Source of the DNA: Desulfobacteraceae bacterium
Lineage (GTDB): Bacteria; Desulfobacterota; Desulfobacteria; Desulfobacterales; Desulfosarcinaceae
Length of the DNA: 64,000 bases
Direction: 5' to 3'
Assembly (NCBI GenBank): GCA_013003715.1
Contig: JABDIN010000099.1
Coordinates: 1 to 64,000, forward strand
The notes beneath the pieces are model-generated. The model was not told the DNA's origin. It did no database searches and saw only the letters and a program-made list of their open reading frames with translations. Below, piece by piece: positions 44,521 to 54,296 of the stretch (the first letter of the stretch is position 1; every line of letters starts with the position of its first letter). Made by a program: the position numbers and the translations under genes.

Positions 44521-44685
44521 TACCTGTTGCCCCACGAAATTCAGCGCTTCTTGGATGGAAGCCGACACCTACTGCCATTTCCGGCTTTTATAGCGATACC
44601 GGGCTGAAACTATCTTCAACTATACCATAGGTGGAAAACCGGTGGCGTGCCACGAGAACGTTTACCCTGTCGTAAGGAGTTGAAA

Positions 44686-46383
44686 ATGGACGATTTTTCA
44701 AGCATTCGGCAATTGTTGTTTGAGATTTACGGTGAACAAAAAGGCCGTGAAGCGGCCGACTGTATCACATCCATGATCGATCAATTTGCCGTGCGACAAC
44801 AGAAGAGGACGGCTTTTTTTTCCGAAGAAGATGTGGTGCTGATCACTTACGGCGATACCTTGCAAAAACAGATGGAACCACCGCTGCGGACGTTTTTGGA
44901 ATTCGCCGGTAAACGGCTGGCGGATACGGTGTCCGCCGTCCACTTCCTGCCTTTTTTCCCATTCTCCTCCGACGACGGATTCAGTGTCATCGACTACTAT
45001 ACCATTGATCCGTGTCTGGGTGTCTGGGACGATGTGAGTGAAGTGGGAACTGACTTCAAACTCATGTTCGATTTCGTGATCAACCATTTTTCAGCCCGGA
45101 GTCAATGGTTCGGTAATTATCTGAACGGTGTGGCCGGATTCGAAGACATGGCCATTGAGGCGTCGCCGGACACGGATCTGTCACAAGTCGTCCGCCCGCG
45201 GGCGCTACCATTGTTGACGCCGTTTCAAAAGGCCGATGGCCGTACCGCCCATGTATGGACAACCTTCAGCGCCGACCAGATTGATTTTAATTTCAATAGC
45301 GTGGAGGTGCTGGTAAAAATGGTGGAGGTACTCCTGTTCTACATCGAAAAGGGGGCATCCATTCTCCGGCTCGATGCCATCGCCTACCTGTGGAAAAAGG
45401 AGGGGACTTCCTGCGTCCATTTGCGGGAAACCCATTTGATGGTGCAATTATTGCGCGGAATTCTGGACCTGGTGGCCCCTGACGCGATCCTGATCACCGA
45501 GACCAATGTGCCCCATGCCGAGAATATCAGCTACTTCGGAGATGGGCGGAATGAGGCGCAGATGGTCTACAATTTTACACTGCCGCCGTTATTGCTCCAT
45601 ACCTTTATCCGGCAGGATGCCACAGTGCTGTCGCGTTGGGCAAAGGGATTGGCAAGTGCATCCGATGCCGCCACCTTTTTCAACTTTACCGCATCCCATG
45701 ATGGTATCGGTGTGCGCCCGCTGGAGGGCATTTTACCAGCGGAGGATATTGAATATCTGGTGCAACGGGTGAAGGCCAACGGCGGACAGGTTTCCTATAA
45801 ACGAAATACAGACGGCAGCGACAGCCCATATGAGTTGAACATCAGCTATGTGGATGCCATCATGAACGATACCCAATCCGACGACCCCCGGCCGTTTCTG
45901 GCATCCCAGGCCATTCAATATACCCTCCCCGGGGTGCCGGCCACCTATATTCACTCTCTGCTGGGATCACGGAATTGGATGGACGGTGTGGCCGAAACCA
46001 AACGCGCACGGACCATTAACCGGGAAAAACTGAATGTAAACCTTGTCGAAGGCGAACTCAATGATACGTCGTCATTCCGTTCCCGGATTTTTTATCCCTA
46101 TTGTGCGATGATTCAGGCACGGCGCCGACAACCGGCGTTTCACCCCAATGCCTCATTTGAAATCATGGATTCGGATCCGGGGATTTTCGCCATTCGCCGG
46201 CACACGGCACAGCAGACCATTTATGCTTTGACTAATGTAACGGCACGACCTATTCTTGTTAATTCAGTAAACGATGATGTCACCGCACCGCTGACCGATA
46301 TTTTGACCGGTTCTCACATCAGCCCGGCCGGCTTTCGATTAAAACCGTATGAGTATGTCTGGTTGACCGGATCGACGAATTGA
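44686..46383 (+). CDS. GH13_18 sugar phosphorylase, probably glucosylglycerate phosphorylase
   Basis: 565 residues from the ATG at 44686, after AAGGAG; an upstream start at 44647 lacks a site. It is a sucrose phosphorylase-family enzyme (GH13 subfamily 18), with a TIM barrel. The nucleophile is D230 in LRLDAIAYLWK and the acid/base E272 in ITETNVPH; HFLPFFPFSSDDGF and the FTASHDGIGVRP segment are also typical. These enzymes split an alpha-glucoside with phosphate to glucose 1-phosphate. The next genes encode a phosphohexomutase and a glycerate 2-kinase, which would process exactly glucose 1-phosphate and glycerate, so glucosylglycerate is the likely substrate (inference; sucrose or glucosylglycerol remain possible). 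Confidence 0.85.
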   Translation: MDDFSSIRQLLFEIYGEQKGREAADCITSMIDQFAVRQQKRTAFFSEEDVVLITYGDTLQKQMEPPLRTFLEFAGKRLADTVSAVHFLPFFPFSSDDGFSVIDYYTIDPCLGVWDDVSEVGTDFKLMFDFVINHFSARSQWFGNYLNGVAGFEDMAIEASPDTDLSQVVRPRALPLLTPFQKADGRTAHVWTTFSADQIDFNFNSVEVLVKMVEVLLFYIEKGASILRLDAIAYLWKKEGTSCVHLRETHLMVQLLRGILDLVAPDAILITETNVPHAENISYFGDGRNEAQMVYNFTLPPLLLHTFIRQDATVLSRWAKGLASASDAATFFNFTASHDGIGVRPLEGILPAEDIEYLVQRVKANGGQVSYKRNTDGSDSPYELNISYVDAIMNDTQSDDPRPFLASQAIQYTLPGVPATYIHSLLGSRNWMDGVAETKRARTINREKLNVNLVEGELNDTSSFRSRIFYPYCAMIQARRRQPAFHPNASFEIMDSDPGIFAIRRHTAQQTIYALTNVTARPILVNSVNDDVTAPLTDILTGSHISPAGFRLKPYEYVWLTGSTN

Positions 46384-46435
46384 AAACAGGTTCCATTCCA
46401 AAATACAATAATTCCCATTTTTACAAGGAGAAAAA

Positions 46436-48556
46436 ATGTCCTCGATTGAAACATTGTTCAATGAAGCCAAAGACGGCATAAATACCCTGAAAATAGATAG
46501 TAAGTATAAAACCGCTGCCCTGGACGGCATTGAAACCTGGCTCATGGATCCGGATTTTCATGAATATGTCCCGCAGATTCGTCATCTCATCGAAAACAGG
46601 CAATGGAATTTTCTGCTGGATGCATTTTACCAGGTGATCCCCTTCGGTACCGGCGGGAGACGCGGACTTGTGGGGATTGGTCCGAACCGAATCAACATCT
46701 GGACCATTCGGGCATCCGCCCAGGGGCACGCCCAATATCTGATCAAGCAATATGGTGAGGACGCGAAAAAAAGAGGCGTCGTGCTGACCTTCGATGTGCG
46801 CAAATTCACAGAAAAGGAGCCATATAGCGCGAAATTGCCCAATCCCGTAATGGATCTGGATTGCAAAACCCTGGCAACGGCCGCAGCGGAAGTATATGCC
46901 GCAAACGATATCAAGGTTTTCATGTTTGAGGATGTGAGAAGTACACCGGAACTATCGTTCGCCATCCGTTATCTGAAGACTGCTGCAGGAGACATGTTCA
47001 GTGCCAGCCATAACCTCCCCACGGACAACGGCAAGAAGGTGTACGATGAATTCGGCGGTCAGCTCATTCCACCACACGATCAGGCCCTGGTAAAGGAGGT
47101 GACCGAAAATGTCGATGGTGTCAAGCGGGAGGACTATGACGCCGCCGTCAAACGGGGAATGATCCGGATCGTCGGGAAGGAAGTGGACGACGCTTATTAT
47201 GACCAGGTCTGTGCCCTGTCCATGTCCCGGGAGAGGGGGATCAGGGTTTTGTACTCTCCCCTCCACGGCACCGGGCTGACCACGGTATTGCCCGTATTAA
47301 AACGGCTTGGTTTCGATGTGGAACTGGACCCGAAGACCGCGAATATGAGCGGCGCATTCGAAAATGTGACCTTTAATATCCCCAACCCTGAAGTGGTGGA
47401 ATCGTTCAGCTGTTCCTATGCCTCCGCTGACCGCATCAACGCCGATATCATACTGAGTACGGATCCGGATGCCGACAGAATCGGTATAATGGTCCGGCAT
47501 AAAGACAAATGGGAATTTCTCAATGGCAATGAAATCGGCAGCCTTCTCGTTAATTACGGAATCGAAAAATACAGAGACCTCGGCAAATTGAATACCGATT
47601 GTACGGTGATAAAAACCGACGTCACCTCGTCCTTGATTGAGACGATTGCCCGTAAAAATAAAGTCCAATGCATCGGTGACCTGCTGGTGGGATTCAAATA
47701 CATCGGTGAAAAGATGAATCAATTGGAAACCGCCGGTCAAATGCCCCATTTCATAATGGGCACCGAAGAGAGCCATGGCTACATCATGGGCAATTATTGC
47801 CGGGATAAGGATGCGGCATCAGCCGCCGTATGGCTGGCCGAATATGCCGCGGAGCTGAAAATCCAAAATGAAACCCTGGTGGATGCGTTGCATCGTATTT
47901 ACGCAGACTACGGATATTGTCATAACTACCTGACGGAAATTCGCCTTCTGGGTGCCGAAGGAATTGAGCAGATTGGATCGATCATGGATCATTTCCGGGA
48001 GACGGATATCAACGCATTCGGTCAATTCACCGTACGACAGAGGATAGATCGTTGGGACGGAGAGCCTCAACCGCATCTGTCTCCCACGGATACATCTTCA
48101 CGCAATGTGCTGGTTTACAAATTCAATGATCAGCCCGATACCGCCGGCATACGCGTCACCGTTCGGCCGTCCGGTACCGAGCCGAAAATAAAAATGTATG
48201 TGGAGGTGCTGGGCAAACCCTGCGATGAAAATCATCTCGATGATGCCATCGCGAAGGTCATCGCGGTTCGAAAGAAGCTGGAGATCGAGTTCATGCAGTA
48301 TTGCTACCGGTTTCTGGGTGTCGACTTCCCGGCCAGAGGATTCCTGCTGTTCTGGCAACTACCGCTGAAGAGCAAGATGCGATATTTCGAGATTGAGCCG
48401 GAAATAGCGGCTTTGAAATCAATGACGGATGCCACCGGGAAAAAAGAGGCATTGTCCGGATTGCTCTCCTTTCTCGGGGCCAATCCCATTGAAAAAGTGG
48501 ATTCGGCATTTGCTGAAAAATACGGTGCCGGTATCCGGAAATACCTGGGGCTTTAA
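46436..48556 (+). CDS. Phosphoglucomutase-type alpha-D-phosphohexomutase
   Basis: 706 residues, with AAGGAGAAAA before the ATG. All four family signatures are present: phosphoserine S191 in SASHNLPTDNG, metal loop STDPDADRIG, sugar loop GTEESHGYIMG and phosphate loop VRPSGTEPKIKM. It interconverts glucose 1-phosphate and glucose 6-phosphate. The C-terminus runs about 110 residues past the fourth domain of standard enzymes, with no recognised domain (MQYCYRFLGVDFPARG and onward). It follows the phosphorylase by 52 bp, so both are probably in one transcript and pass glucose 1-phosphate along. Confidence 0.9.
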   Translation: MSSIETLFNEAKDGINTLKIDSKYKTAALDGIETWLMDPDFHEYVPQIRHLIENRQWNFLLDAFYQVIPFGTGGRRGLVGIGPNRINIWTIRASAQGHAQYLIKQYGEDAKKRGVVLTFDVRKFTEKEPYSAKLPNPVMDLDCKTLATAAAEVYAANDIKVFMFEDVRSTPELSFAIRYLKTAAGDMFSASHNLPTDNGKKVYDEFGGQLIPPHDQALVKEVTENVDGVKREDYDAAVKRGMIRIVGKEVDDAYYDQVCALSMSRERGIRVLYSPLHGTGLTTVLPVLKRLGFDVELDPKTANMSGAFENVTFNIPNPEVVESFSCSYASADRINADIILSTDPDADRIGIMVRHKDKWEFLNGNEIGSLLVNYGIEKYRDLGKLNTDCTVIKTDVTSSLIETIARKNKVQCIGDLLVGFKYIGEKMNQLETAGQMPHFIMGTEESHGYIMGNYCRDKDAASAAVWLAEYAAELKIQNETLVDALHRIYADYGYCHNYLTEIRLLGAEGIEQIGSIMDHFRETDINAFGQFTVRQRIDRWDGEPQPHLSPTDTSSRNVLVYKFNDQPDTAGIRVTVRPSGTEPKIKMYVEVLGKPCDENHLDDAIAKVIAVRKKLEIEFMQYCYRFLGVDFPARGFLLFWQLPLKSKMRYFEIEPEIAALKSMTDATGKKEALSGLLSFLGANPIEKVDSAFAEKYGAGIRKYLGL

Positions 48557-48603
48557 ATCGCATTTCAGGGAAAATACCTTGGCAATTGCGTGTATGCCGC
48601 CAT

Positions 48604-48650
48604 TAAAACCCTGCGGAACGGTTTCCGCTAAAACCCTGCGGAACGGTTTT
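48604..48650. repeat. Tandem 25-bp repeat, each unit a small hairpin
   Basis: Two consecutive units of TAAAACCCTGCGGAACGGTT (period 25 bp) end 14 bases before the glycerate kinase start. Each unit contains the inverted repeat AAAACC...GGTTTT. They might slow translation or act in mRNA processing between the two genes. Confidence 0.65.
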
Positions 48651-48664
48651 CACACACCCGACCC

Positions 48665-50017
48665 ATGGCAACTGACAATTTACTCATCAAAATGAGAGAT
48701 GATGCCGTCGCCATTTTCACCGCCGGTGTAGCGGCGGTGGATCCGGTGGCCGTCGTCCAGCGGCATGCCGTTCTAAACGGGAATGCCTTGTATGTCGGGG
48801 AAACCGCCCTGGATTTGAACGCGTTCCGCCGGATCCTGGTGGTGGGAGCGGGAAAAGCGGCGGCTTCCATGGCCGGCGCCCTGGAGGACCTGCTGGGGGA
48901 CCGTATTTCAGGCGGGGTGGTCGTGGTGAAGGACGGACACGGGATTGCGTTGCGCAACATTCGGGTTTGTCAGGGCGGACACCCGGTTCCCACAGCCGAA
49001 GGACACAAGGGAACGGAGCAGATCATCTCTCTGGTTCAATCGGCGGAAGAAAACGATCTGATTCTCTGTGTGATCTCAGGGGGTGGGTCAGCACTTTTGA
49101 CCGCGCCTGCCGAAGGCCTGCAACTGGCCGACAAACAAGCGGTTACCCGGCTCCTGCTGGCCGCCGGCGCTACCATCCATGAAATCAACACGGTCCGCAA
49201 ACATTTGTCCCGGGTCAAGGGCGGCCGGCTGGCCCTCAATGCTTTCCCCGCCACAGTGGTCACGCTGATTCTCTCCGATGTCATCGGGGATGACCTGGAT
49301 GTCATTGCATCGGGCCCTATGGTTCCGGATGCTAGCACGTTCAGCGATGCGCGGGATGTATTACACCGGTATTCGGTGTGGGACCGTCTGCCCCCAATGG
49401 TAAGGCAATATCTCGATGCCGGTATCGCCGGCACAGTATCCGACACCCCCAAACCCGGCCTTCCGGCCTTCGAACGCTGCTTTAACACGATTGTGGGAAC
49501 CAATCGGCAGGCACTTTCAGCCGCGGCCGGCATGGCTGAACAACTTGGATACTACACCTCGATACTCTCCGATAAACTCAACGGCGAAGCCCGGGACAAA
49601 GCCGTTGAATTGTGCGAAAAAGCCAAAGTGGTATTGCATAAGGGGACATTCCGGTCTTTGCCCGCATGTCTTCTATGCGGTGGAGAAACCACGGTAACCA
49701 TTGCCGGTGAAGGAAAGGGCGGCCGAAACCAGGAATTCGCCCTCGCCGCCGCTATTGCCATTGCCAACGAAAACAACATTGTGGTTATGGCCGCGGGGAC
49801 TGACGGCACGGACGGTCCAACGGATGCGGCGGGTGCCATCGCCGATGGGTCAACCATGTCAAGGGCGCAAGAAAAAGGAATGTCGCCGGAAACATTCCTT
49901 GAGGAAAACAATGCCTACATGTTTTTCAAGCCCCTGGATGATCTGTTGATCACAGGCCCCACCAGAACCAATGTCATGGATATCTACATGGCATTGGTCC
50001 GGAAGCCGCAGGAATAG
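48665..50017 (+). CDS. Glycerate 2-kinase (MOFRL/DUF4147 family)
   Basis: 450 residues. The N-terminal DUF4147 domain has VVGAGKAAASMAGALE, GGHPVPTAEG and CVISGGGSALLTAP. The C-terminal MOFRL domain has CLLCGGETTVTIAGEGKGGRNQEFALA and AAGTDGTDGPTDAAGA. It phosphorylates D-glycerate to 2-phosphoglycerate with ATP. It is the third gene of the sugar phosphorylase cluster. There is no clear Shine-Dalgarno; an ATG nine codons later (48692) is an alternative. Two tandem hairpins precede it. Confidence 0.9.
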   Translation: MATDNLLIKMRDDAVAIFTAGVAAVDPVAVVQRHAVLNGNALYVGETALDLNAFRRILVVGAGKAAASMAGALEDLLGDRISGGVVVVKDGHGIALRNIRVCQGGHPVPTAEGHKGTEQIISLVQSAEENDLILCVISGGGSALLTAPAEGLQLADKQAVTRLLLAAGATIHEINTVRKHLSRVKGGRLALNAFPATVVTLILSDVIGDDLDVIASGPMVPDASTFSDARDVLHRYSVWDRLPPMVRQYLDAGIAGTVSDTPKPGLPAFERCFNTIVGTNRQALSAAAGMAEQLGYYTSILSDKLNGEARDKAVELCEKAKVVLHKGTFRSLPACLLCGGETTVTIAGEGKGGRNQEFALAAAIAIANENNIVVMAAGTDGTDGPTDAAGAIADGSTMSRAQEKGMSPETFLEENNAYMFFKPLDDLLITGPTRTNVMDIYMALVRKPQE

Positions 50018-50115
50018 ACGACTTCGGTTCTATGTTCTTGCGAAAACGCCAGTAAGGGAAGAGTTGCAGGGATTGCATCGAATTCCTTCCTAACTGGAAG
50101 TACCCTGCATGCCCC

Positions 50116-51192
50116 TTACTCCCGGTCCTCGCTCAACAGGTCGATGATAATCGGGACAGCCGGAGGTATCCGGTCGCTTTTTTCGCTGATATTGCGGATC
50201 ATGGATAGATGGGTTCCTTCCACAGTCCGGAGCGGAAAACCCGCCAGTTCCGTCGAGGAGACCGTGACCAGGCCGTCTCCCAATCCGTTCGATGTTTCGC
50301 TGAGAAAGGTATCCAGATCGCCGGCAAGATGATGATAGCTCTCCGGCAGGACGGTTCTGAATGCGCGGATCAAGCGGCTTTTGACCTGATGGTCCCAGGG
50401 GGCGGCCTTTCCGGCGATGATGAACATTCTGACGCCCTCGGGATGGGGCCGTGAATTCAGCGTTTGCAGGAACCGGCTGTCGGGTAGCAAGTCGATCTTC
50501 GCCTCCCCGGCGCCATCGAGAATCCACCTCAACCAATGGCCTTCGCCTTTTGTCAGGTGGACCCATTGATCCCGGAATTCCGCAAACCCCCGGAACCGGG
50601 CCAGCTGCGAACCGTGATTCGGCGTACCGACCATGACCAGACGATTGACAGCGGGTAATTGGCCCCGGTGGACACTGCCCGGGTAATTGATGCCGGGGTT
50701 GGTCAACATCTCACGGGCCACCAGGCCGCCCATGCTATGGGCCACCATGTCGATTTTTTTAATGCCGTAGCTTTTGAGTACACGAAGCTGGTCCGAGAAC
50801 AACAACGCGGACGCTTCAATGGGTTGATCATTGGGGTAACGCATTAACCAGACATGATATTTTTCCGCCGCCAGTGCCGGTGCCAGTGACATCCAGACTT
50901 TTCCGGGATCATCCAACCCGTGGATCAGGACAGCCGCCCGGTTTACAGTGGACGCCGCAGGATCGGCATGTTCATCATTGTAATAATGAAGTCCGAAGTG
51001 CTGGACCACCGTCTCGGTCTGGTTTGGAAACCATTTGGCCACGGATTCACGAAATTGGGTCCGAAGGCCCTTTTCCTGCTCCGGGAAATAAAGGATGACA
51101 ATCGCGCTAATGATATAAACCAGAACAAGAACACCCGTCACCGCAAGTAGTCGCTGACGCAGTTTCCCTTTGCCCGAAAAGATGTTTTTCAT
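50116..51192 (-). CDS. Membrane-anchored alpha/beta hydrolase (lipase/esterase-like)
   Basis: 358 residues. An N-terminal membrane helix (LLAVTGVLVLVYIISAIVILYF) anchors it to the inner membrane, with the rest probably periplasmic. The hydrolase core has the oxyanion region AAVLIHGLDDPGKVW, the nucleophile Ser in VAHSMGGLVAREM, an acidic residue in LGDGLVTV and the His in THLSM. A long lid-like insertion lies before the Asp region. The layout resembles triacylglycerol lipases or PGAP1-type esterases. The substrate is unknown; a single gene convergent with glycerate kinase. Confidence 0.82.
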   Translation of the reverse strand: MKNIFSGKGKLRQRLLAVTGVLVLVYIISAIVILYFPEQEKGLRTQFRESVAKWFPNQTETVVQHFGLHYYNDEHADPAASTVNRAAVLIHGLDDPGKVWMSLAPALAAEKYHVWLMRYPNDQPIEASALLFSDQLRVLKSYGIKKIDMVAHSMGGLVAREMLTNPGINYPGSVHRGQLPAVNRLVMVGTPNHGSQLARFRGFAEFRDQWVHLTKGEGHWLRWILDGAGEAKIDLLPDSRFLQTLNSRPHPEGVRMFIIAGKAAPWDHQVKSRLIRAFRTVLPESYHHLAGDLDTFLSETSNGLGDGLVTVSSTELAGFPLRTVEGTHLSMIRNISEKSDRIPPAVPIIIDLLSEDRE

Positions 51193-51425
51193 GGGGATTC
51201 CATTTAATATTGACGTTTATTCGCTGATCCGGTGACTGACGGTCATTGTGATCGTCCACCGCCGCATCCGTTTTCTGACCCTATCCCATAAGATATCTTC
51301 ACCAGATATTCAATTAAATTGCACAGGGAAAGGTTTTCAGCTCAATTTTCCCTGAATGTTGCCGATGGTGGATATGTATTTTTGTCCAGAATTTGATTCA
51401 ATCCGAAACCCGGATAGACAGGCAG

Positions 51426-52430
51426 ATGTTTCGACATATTGTACTGATTTTAAATATTATTGTTTGTTTATGTGCCTGCGGTACAACCGCAAGGATGACC
51501 GGTGGGATCTCATCTTTTACCGACAGCGTCAGAGGAGAGTATTACCTGGACAGCAAAAAATATGACGCGGGTATCGGTTATTTTACATCCAGACTATCCG
51601 ATAAGCCGCAATCGGCATCTGTGCGTTATTACCTCGGCCGGCTGTACCTTGCGAAAAATGATGTCGTTGGTGCCCTGGATCAATTCATGAATGCGGTTTT
51701 GCTGGCACCGGACAAGACAGACCACCACTTTTGGCTTGGTGTGACATATGGTGCCCATGGGCAGCCGGATGTCGAAAAAAAAAGCTATGAGCGGGCACTT
51801 GCCTTAAATCCGAAACACCTGCAGGCGTTGATATATTCAGGGCACAACCGATTGGAAAACGGACAATATGGGATGGCACTGGAATTCTATGAACGCGCCT
51901 TAAAACGCCAGTCCCGCAATCCGTCAGCCTTATATGCCAGTGCCTTGGTGTTGAAAAAAATGGGCAGGAAAGGTGAAGAAATCCAGCGGTGGAAACGGTT
52001 TTTATCGATGTATCCATCGGGGGCACCGGCCGTGCAGGCCACCCGGCATCTGAATTCCCACGGCGACTTCAGCTATCGAAACCATCGCATCGGTCCCCGG
52101 GTTTTCACTATGAAACAGATTGAATTCAATGCTTCAACCGACGTCGTATCAAAAGAATCCAGGGAGAGCCTCGTTTTCGTCGGAAAAATCATCCGGAAAA
52201 ACGAGAAACTATTGTTGCACGTTGTGGTTTTCCAGGAAAACAATGCCGGTTTGGCAAAAGCCCGGGCAAAGAGCATCAAAAACTACATTTGCCAAAGATA
52301 CCCGGATATTGATGTTCGGCGTATTCGACTGAGCTGGTTTGGTGAGACAGAGAATCTTCAAGGTGGTAAAACACGGGTCTCCCTCGCTGAATCCGTTAAT
52401 ATCTTTACCGAGTTTTCCCGTCTGCATTAG
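51426..52430 (+). CDS. TPR lipoprotein with C-terminal OmpA-like region
   Basis: 334 residues from the ATG at 51426, which starts a lipoprotein signal peptide with lipobox LCAC; an upstream frame to 51393 is less suitable. The middle has about four TPR units (residues about 35-190; FWLGVTYGAHGQPDVEKKSYERALALNP). The C-terminal 110 residues (from about 220) resemble a shortened OmpA/Pal-type peptidoglycan-binding fold: IEFNASTDVVSKESRESL, then AKARAKSIKNYI, DVRRIRLSWFGE. The protein encoded two genes downstream has the same TPR/OmpA-like arrangement, fused to a cytoplasmic domain. It probably sits in the outer membrane facing the periplasm. Confidence 0.8.
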   Translation: MFRHIVLILNIIVCLCACGTTARMTGGISSFTDSVRGEYYLDSKKYDAGIGYFTSRLSDKPQSASVRYYLGRLYLAKNDVVGALDQFMNAVLLAPDKTDHHFWLGVTYGAHGQPDVEKKSYERALALNPKHLQALIYSGHNRLENGQYGMALEFYERALKRQSRNPSALYASALVLKKMGRKGEEIQRWKRFLSMYPSGAPAVQATRHLNSHGDFSYRNHRIGPRVFTMKQIEFNASTDVVSKESRESLVFVGKIIRKNEKLLLHVVVFQENNAGLAKARAKSIKNYICQRYPDIDVRRIRLSWFGETENLQGGKTRVSLAESVNIFTEFSRLH

Positions 52431-52589
52431 CCCGGAAAACAGGGGGGGTACCCTTCTGGACCGTGTATTGGACTGCAGATACAAAAAAATATTTTTTTTA
52501 ATGTGACCTTTTGCCGGACACCTGCGTTTATGTCATTAGAGAATGCAGAAGCGTACCGGCGAACGCAGATATCTGGACATGAGGTATTC

Positions 52590-53183
52590 ATGGGTTCCCC
52601 GGAAGATGAACAGTTGATCGAGGAGGTTCTGTCAGGTGATACGGAAGCCTTCGGCTTGATAGTCAGAAAGTATGAAAAGGCAATTTTCAACCTGATGTAT
52701 CGAACAACAGGCTCCACCGATGAATCGGCGGATCTGTCCCAGGAGGTCTTCTTAAAAGCATATGACAAACTCGAAACATATACGCCCAGAAAGAAAAAGT
52801 TTTACTCCTGGTTATATACCGTCGCTCTTAATGTCGCCAGAGATCATTTGCGTCGGCAGCGGAAAAATCCCGAGCAAAGTGATAATGGTCTGGAAGCATG
52901 CCTCGACTACGGGGTTAACGCATTCAGCATCGGTAATCCGGAGAGAGTGGTTGAGGTCCAGAGCATGGTAGTCGCCATGTCCACGCTATCCATCTCACAT
53001 CGCGAAGCCCTGATCCTCAGATACAGAGAAGGTTATTCCATCAGGGAAATCGCCGGTACGCTCGGGATTTCGGTCAGTGGAGCCAAGATGAGAATACATC
53101 GGGGTTTGGAAGAAATACGACTTTTTTTTAAGAGAATCAAAGATGAAGAAGCACAAGGATTGTTTGAGATCCGAAGCCGCTGA
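52590..53183 (+). CDS. ECF-type RNA polymerase sigma factor
   Basis: 197 residues from the ATG at 52590, after GAGG; the frame extends upstream to 52503 but without a site. Region 2 is in FNLMYRTTGSTDESADLSQEVFLKAYDKL and FYSWLYTVALNVARDHLRRQRK (quoted in parts); region 4 HTH is in RYREGYSIREIAGTLGISVSGAKMRIHRG. It resembles the RpoE/CarQ-like ECF groups. It overlaps the next gene by 41 bp, so sigma factor and regulator are translationally coupled, the usual layout of a sigma/anti-sigma pair. Confidence 0.92.
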   Translation: MGSPEDEQLIEEVLSGDTEAFGLIVRKYEKAIFNLMYRTTGSTDESADLSQEVFLKAYDKLETYTPRKKKFYSWLYTVALNVARDHLRRQRKNPEQSDNGLEACLDYGVNAFSIGNPERVVEVQSMVVAMSTLSISHREALILRYREGYSIREIAGTLGISVSGAKMRIHRGLEEIRLFFKRIKDEEAQGLFEIRSR

Positions 53184-54285
53184 AAATGGTGTGGATATCC
53201 GCTATTCGGATATCATTGATGGTATTCGCACTATTCCTGATGTGGATCCGCCCATGGGGATGGCCCATGCCGTGGTTCAACAGCTTGCAGCGAAGAAAAT
53301 ACCCACGTGGCGTCGCATCCGGCTTGCTCTGTCCCGTCCATGGACCTTCTCCATTGTCCCCGCGAAATGGGCACCGGTCGCTGTTTGCGCCCTGCTGATT
53401 CTGCTGGTTTTACCGAACCATAACCCGTCTACGCCTTCATGGAGTCCGGCAAAGGCCGAAGCCGAGTTCAATTATATTACGGGACGCCGGTTTCTATCGG
53501 AAAACGAACCGGGAAAAGCCATCTCATTTCTAAAGAATGCGGCCAGCCGGATGCCCGATAATCCGGATTACCATTTTTGGGTCGGTGTCGCCCATTGGGC
53601 ACTTGATGACGAACTCAATGAGCGGAAGAGTTACCAGATTGCTCTTGATTTAAAATCTGATTATCTGCCGGCCCATGTATATCTCGGGCATAATTACCTG
53701 GATAGGGGACTATTGAACGAGGCATTGTCCCATTATCGACAGGTTCTCGACCAGGTGCCGGATCATCCCGAAGCCTTGTTCAATGTGGGCCTGGCCCTGA
53801 AAGAACTAGGTGAAACCGAAAAGGAAAGGGCGGCCTGGAAGGCTTGTCTGGAAGCGAATCCCAGTGGGTCAAAGTCCGATCAGGCAGTCAACAATTTGTA
53901 TTCATTGGGTGATTTTTCGTACCAGCTGTTTTCGATTCGTTCCATGCGAACCGCCGTGAAAACCATCCGTTTTGAAGATGCGTCATCCCGGATGATACCG
54001 GAAAGCCGGAAAACGATTTCCGCCATCGGCAACCTGATGGAAAAACATGACGATTACATTCTTCAGGTGATCGTGCATTCAGCGGGTGACGAGGCACTGG
54101 CAAAGCATCAGGCCAAAGCCATAAAAAAGCAACTGATCACCGAATTCCCGTCCCTGGATCGCAGGCGTATCGGCATCAGTTGGTTCGGCCAGAAAAAGGT
54201 CTATCACGTTGGTGGTAAACAAGTTGAGGTGGCTTCGGATGTCCGGCTCTTTGCCGAACCGGCCCATCGCAGTACCCGTATTTAA
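53143..54285 (+). CDS. Membrane protein: anti-sigma-like N-terminus, TPR and OmpA-like periplasmic region
   Basis: 380 residues. A cytoplasmic N-terminus (about 1-75, with DVDPPMGMAHAVVQQL, as in many anti-sigma factors) lacks the zinc HxxxCxxC motif. A membrane helix lies at about 80-97 (WAPVAVCALLILLVLP). TPR units follow at about 105-265 (DYHFWVGVAHWALDDELNERKSYQIAL), then an OmpA-like end (FEDASSRMIPESRKTI, RRRIGISWFGQ). The periplasmic part is a paralogue of the lipoprotein at 51426. The gene overlaps the ECF sigma gene, so it likely binds and restrains that sigma factor while its periplasmic part senses the cell wall or the lipoprotein (inference). Confidence 0.82.
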   Translation: MKKHKDCLRSEAAENGVDIRYSDIIDGIRTIPDVDPPMGMAHAVVQQLAAKKIPTWRRIRLALSRPWTFSIVPAKWAPVAVCALLILLVLPNHNPSTPSWSPAKAEAEFNYITGRRFLSENEPGKAISFLKNAASRMPDNPDYHFWVGVAHWALDDELNERKSYQIALDLKSDYLPAHVYLGHNYLDRGLLNEALSHYRQVLDQVPDHPEALFNVGLALKELGETEKERAAWKACLEANPSGSKSDQAVNNLYSLGDFSYQLFSIRSMRTAVKTIRFEDASSRMIPESRKTISAIGNLMEKHDDYILQVIVHSAGDEALAKHQAKAIKKQLITEFPSLDRRRIGISWFGQKKVYHVGGKQVEVASDVRLFAEPAHRSTRI

Positions 54286-54296
54286 CAGGAGGCGAC

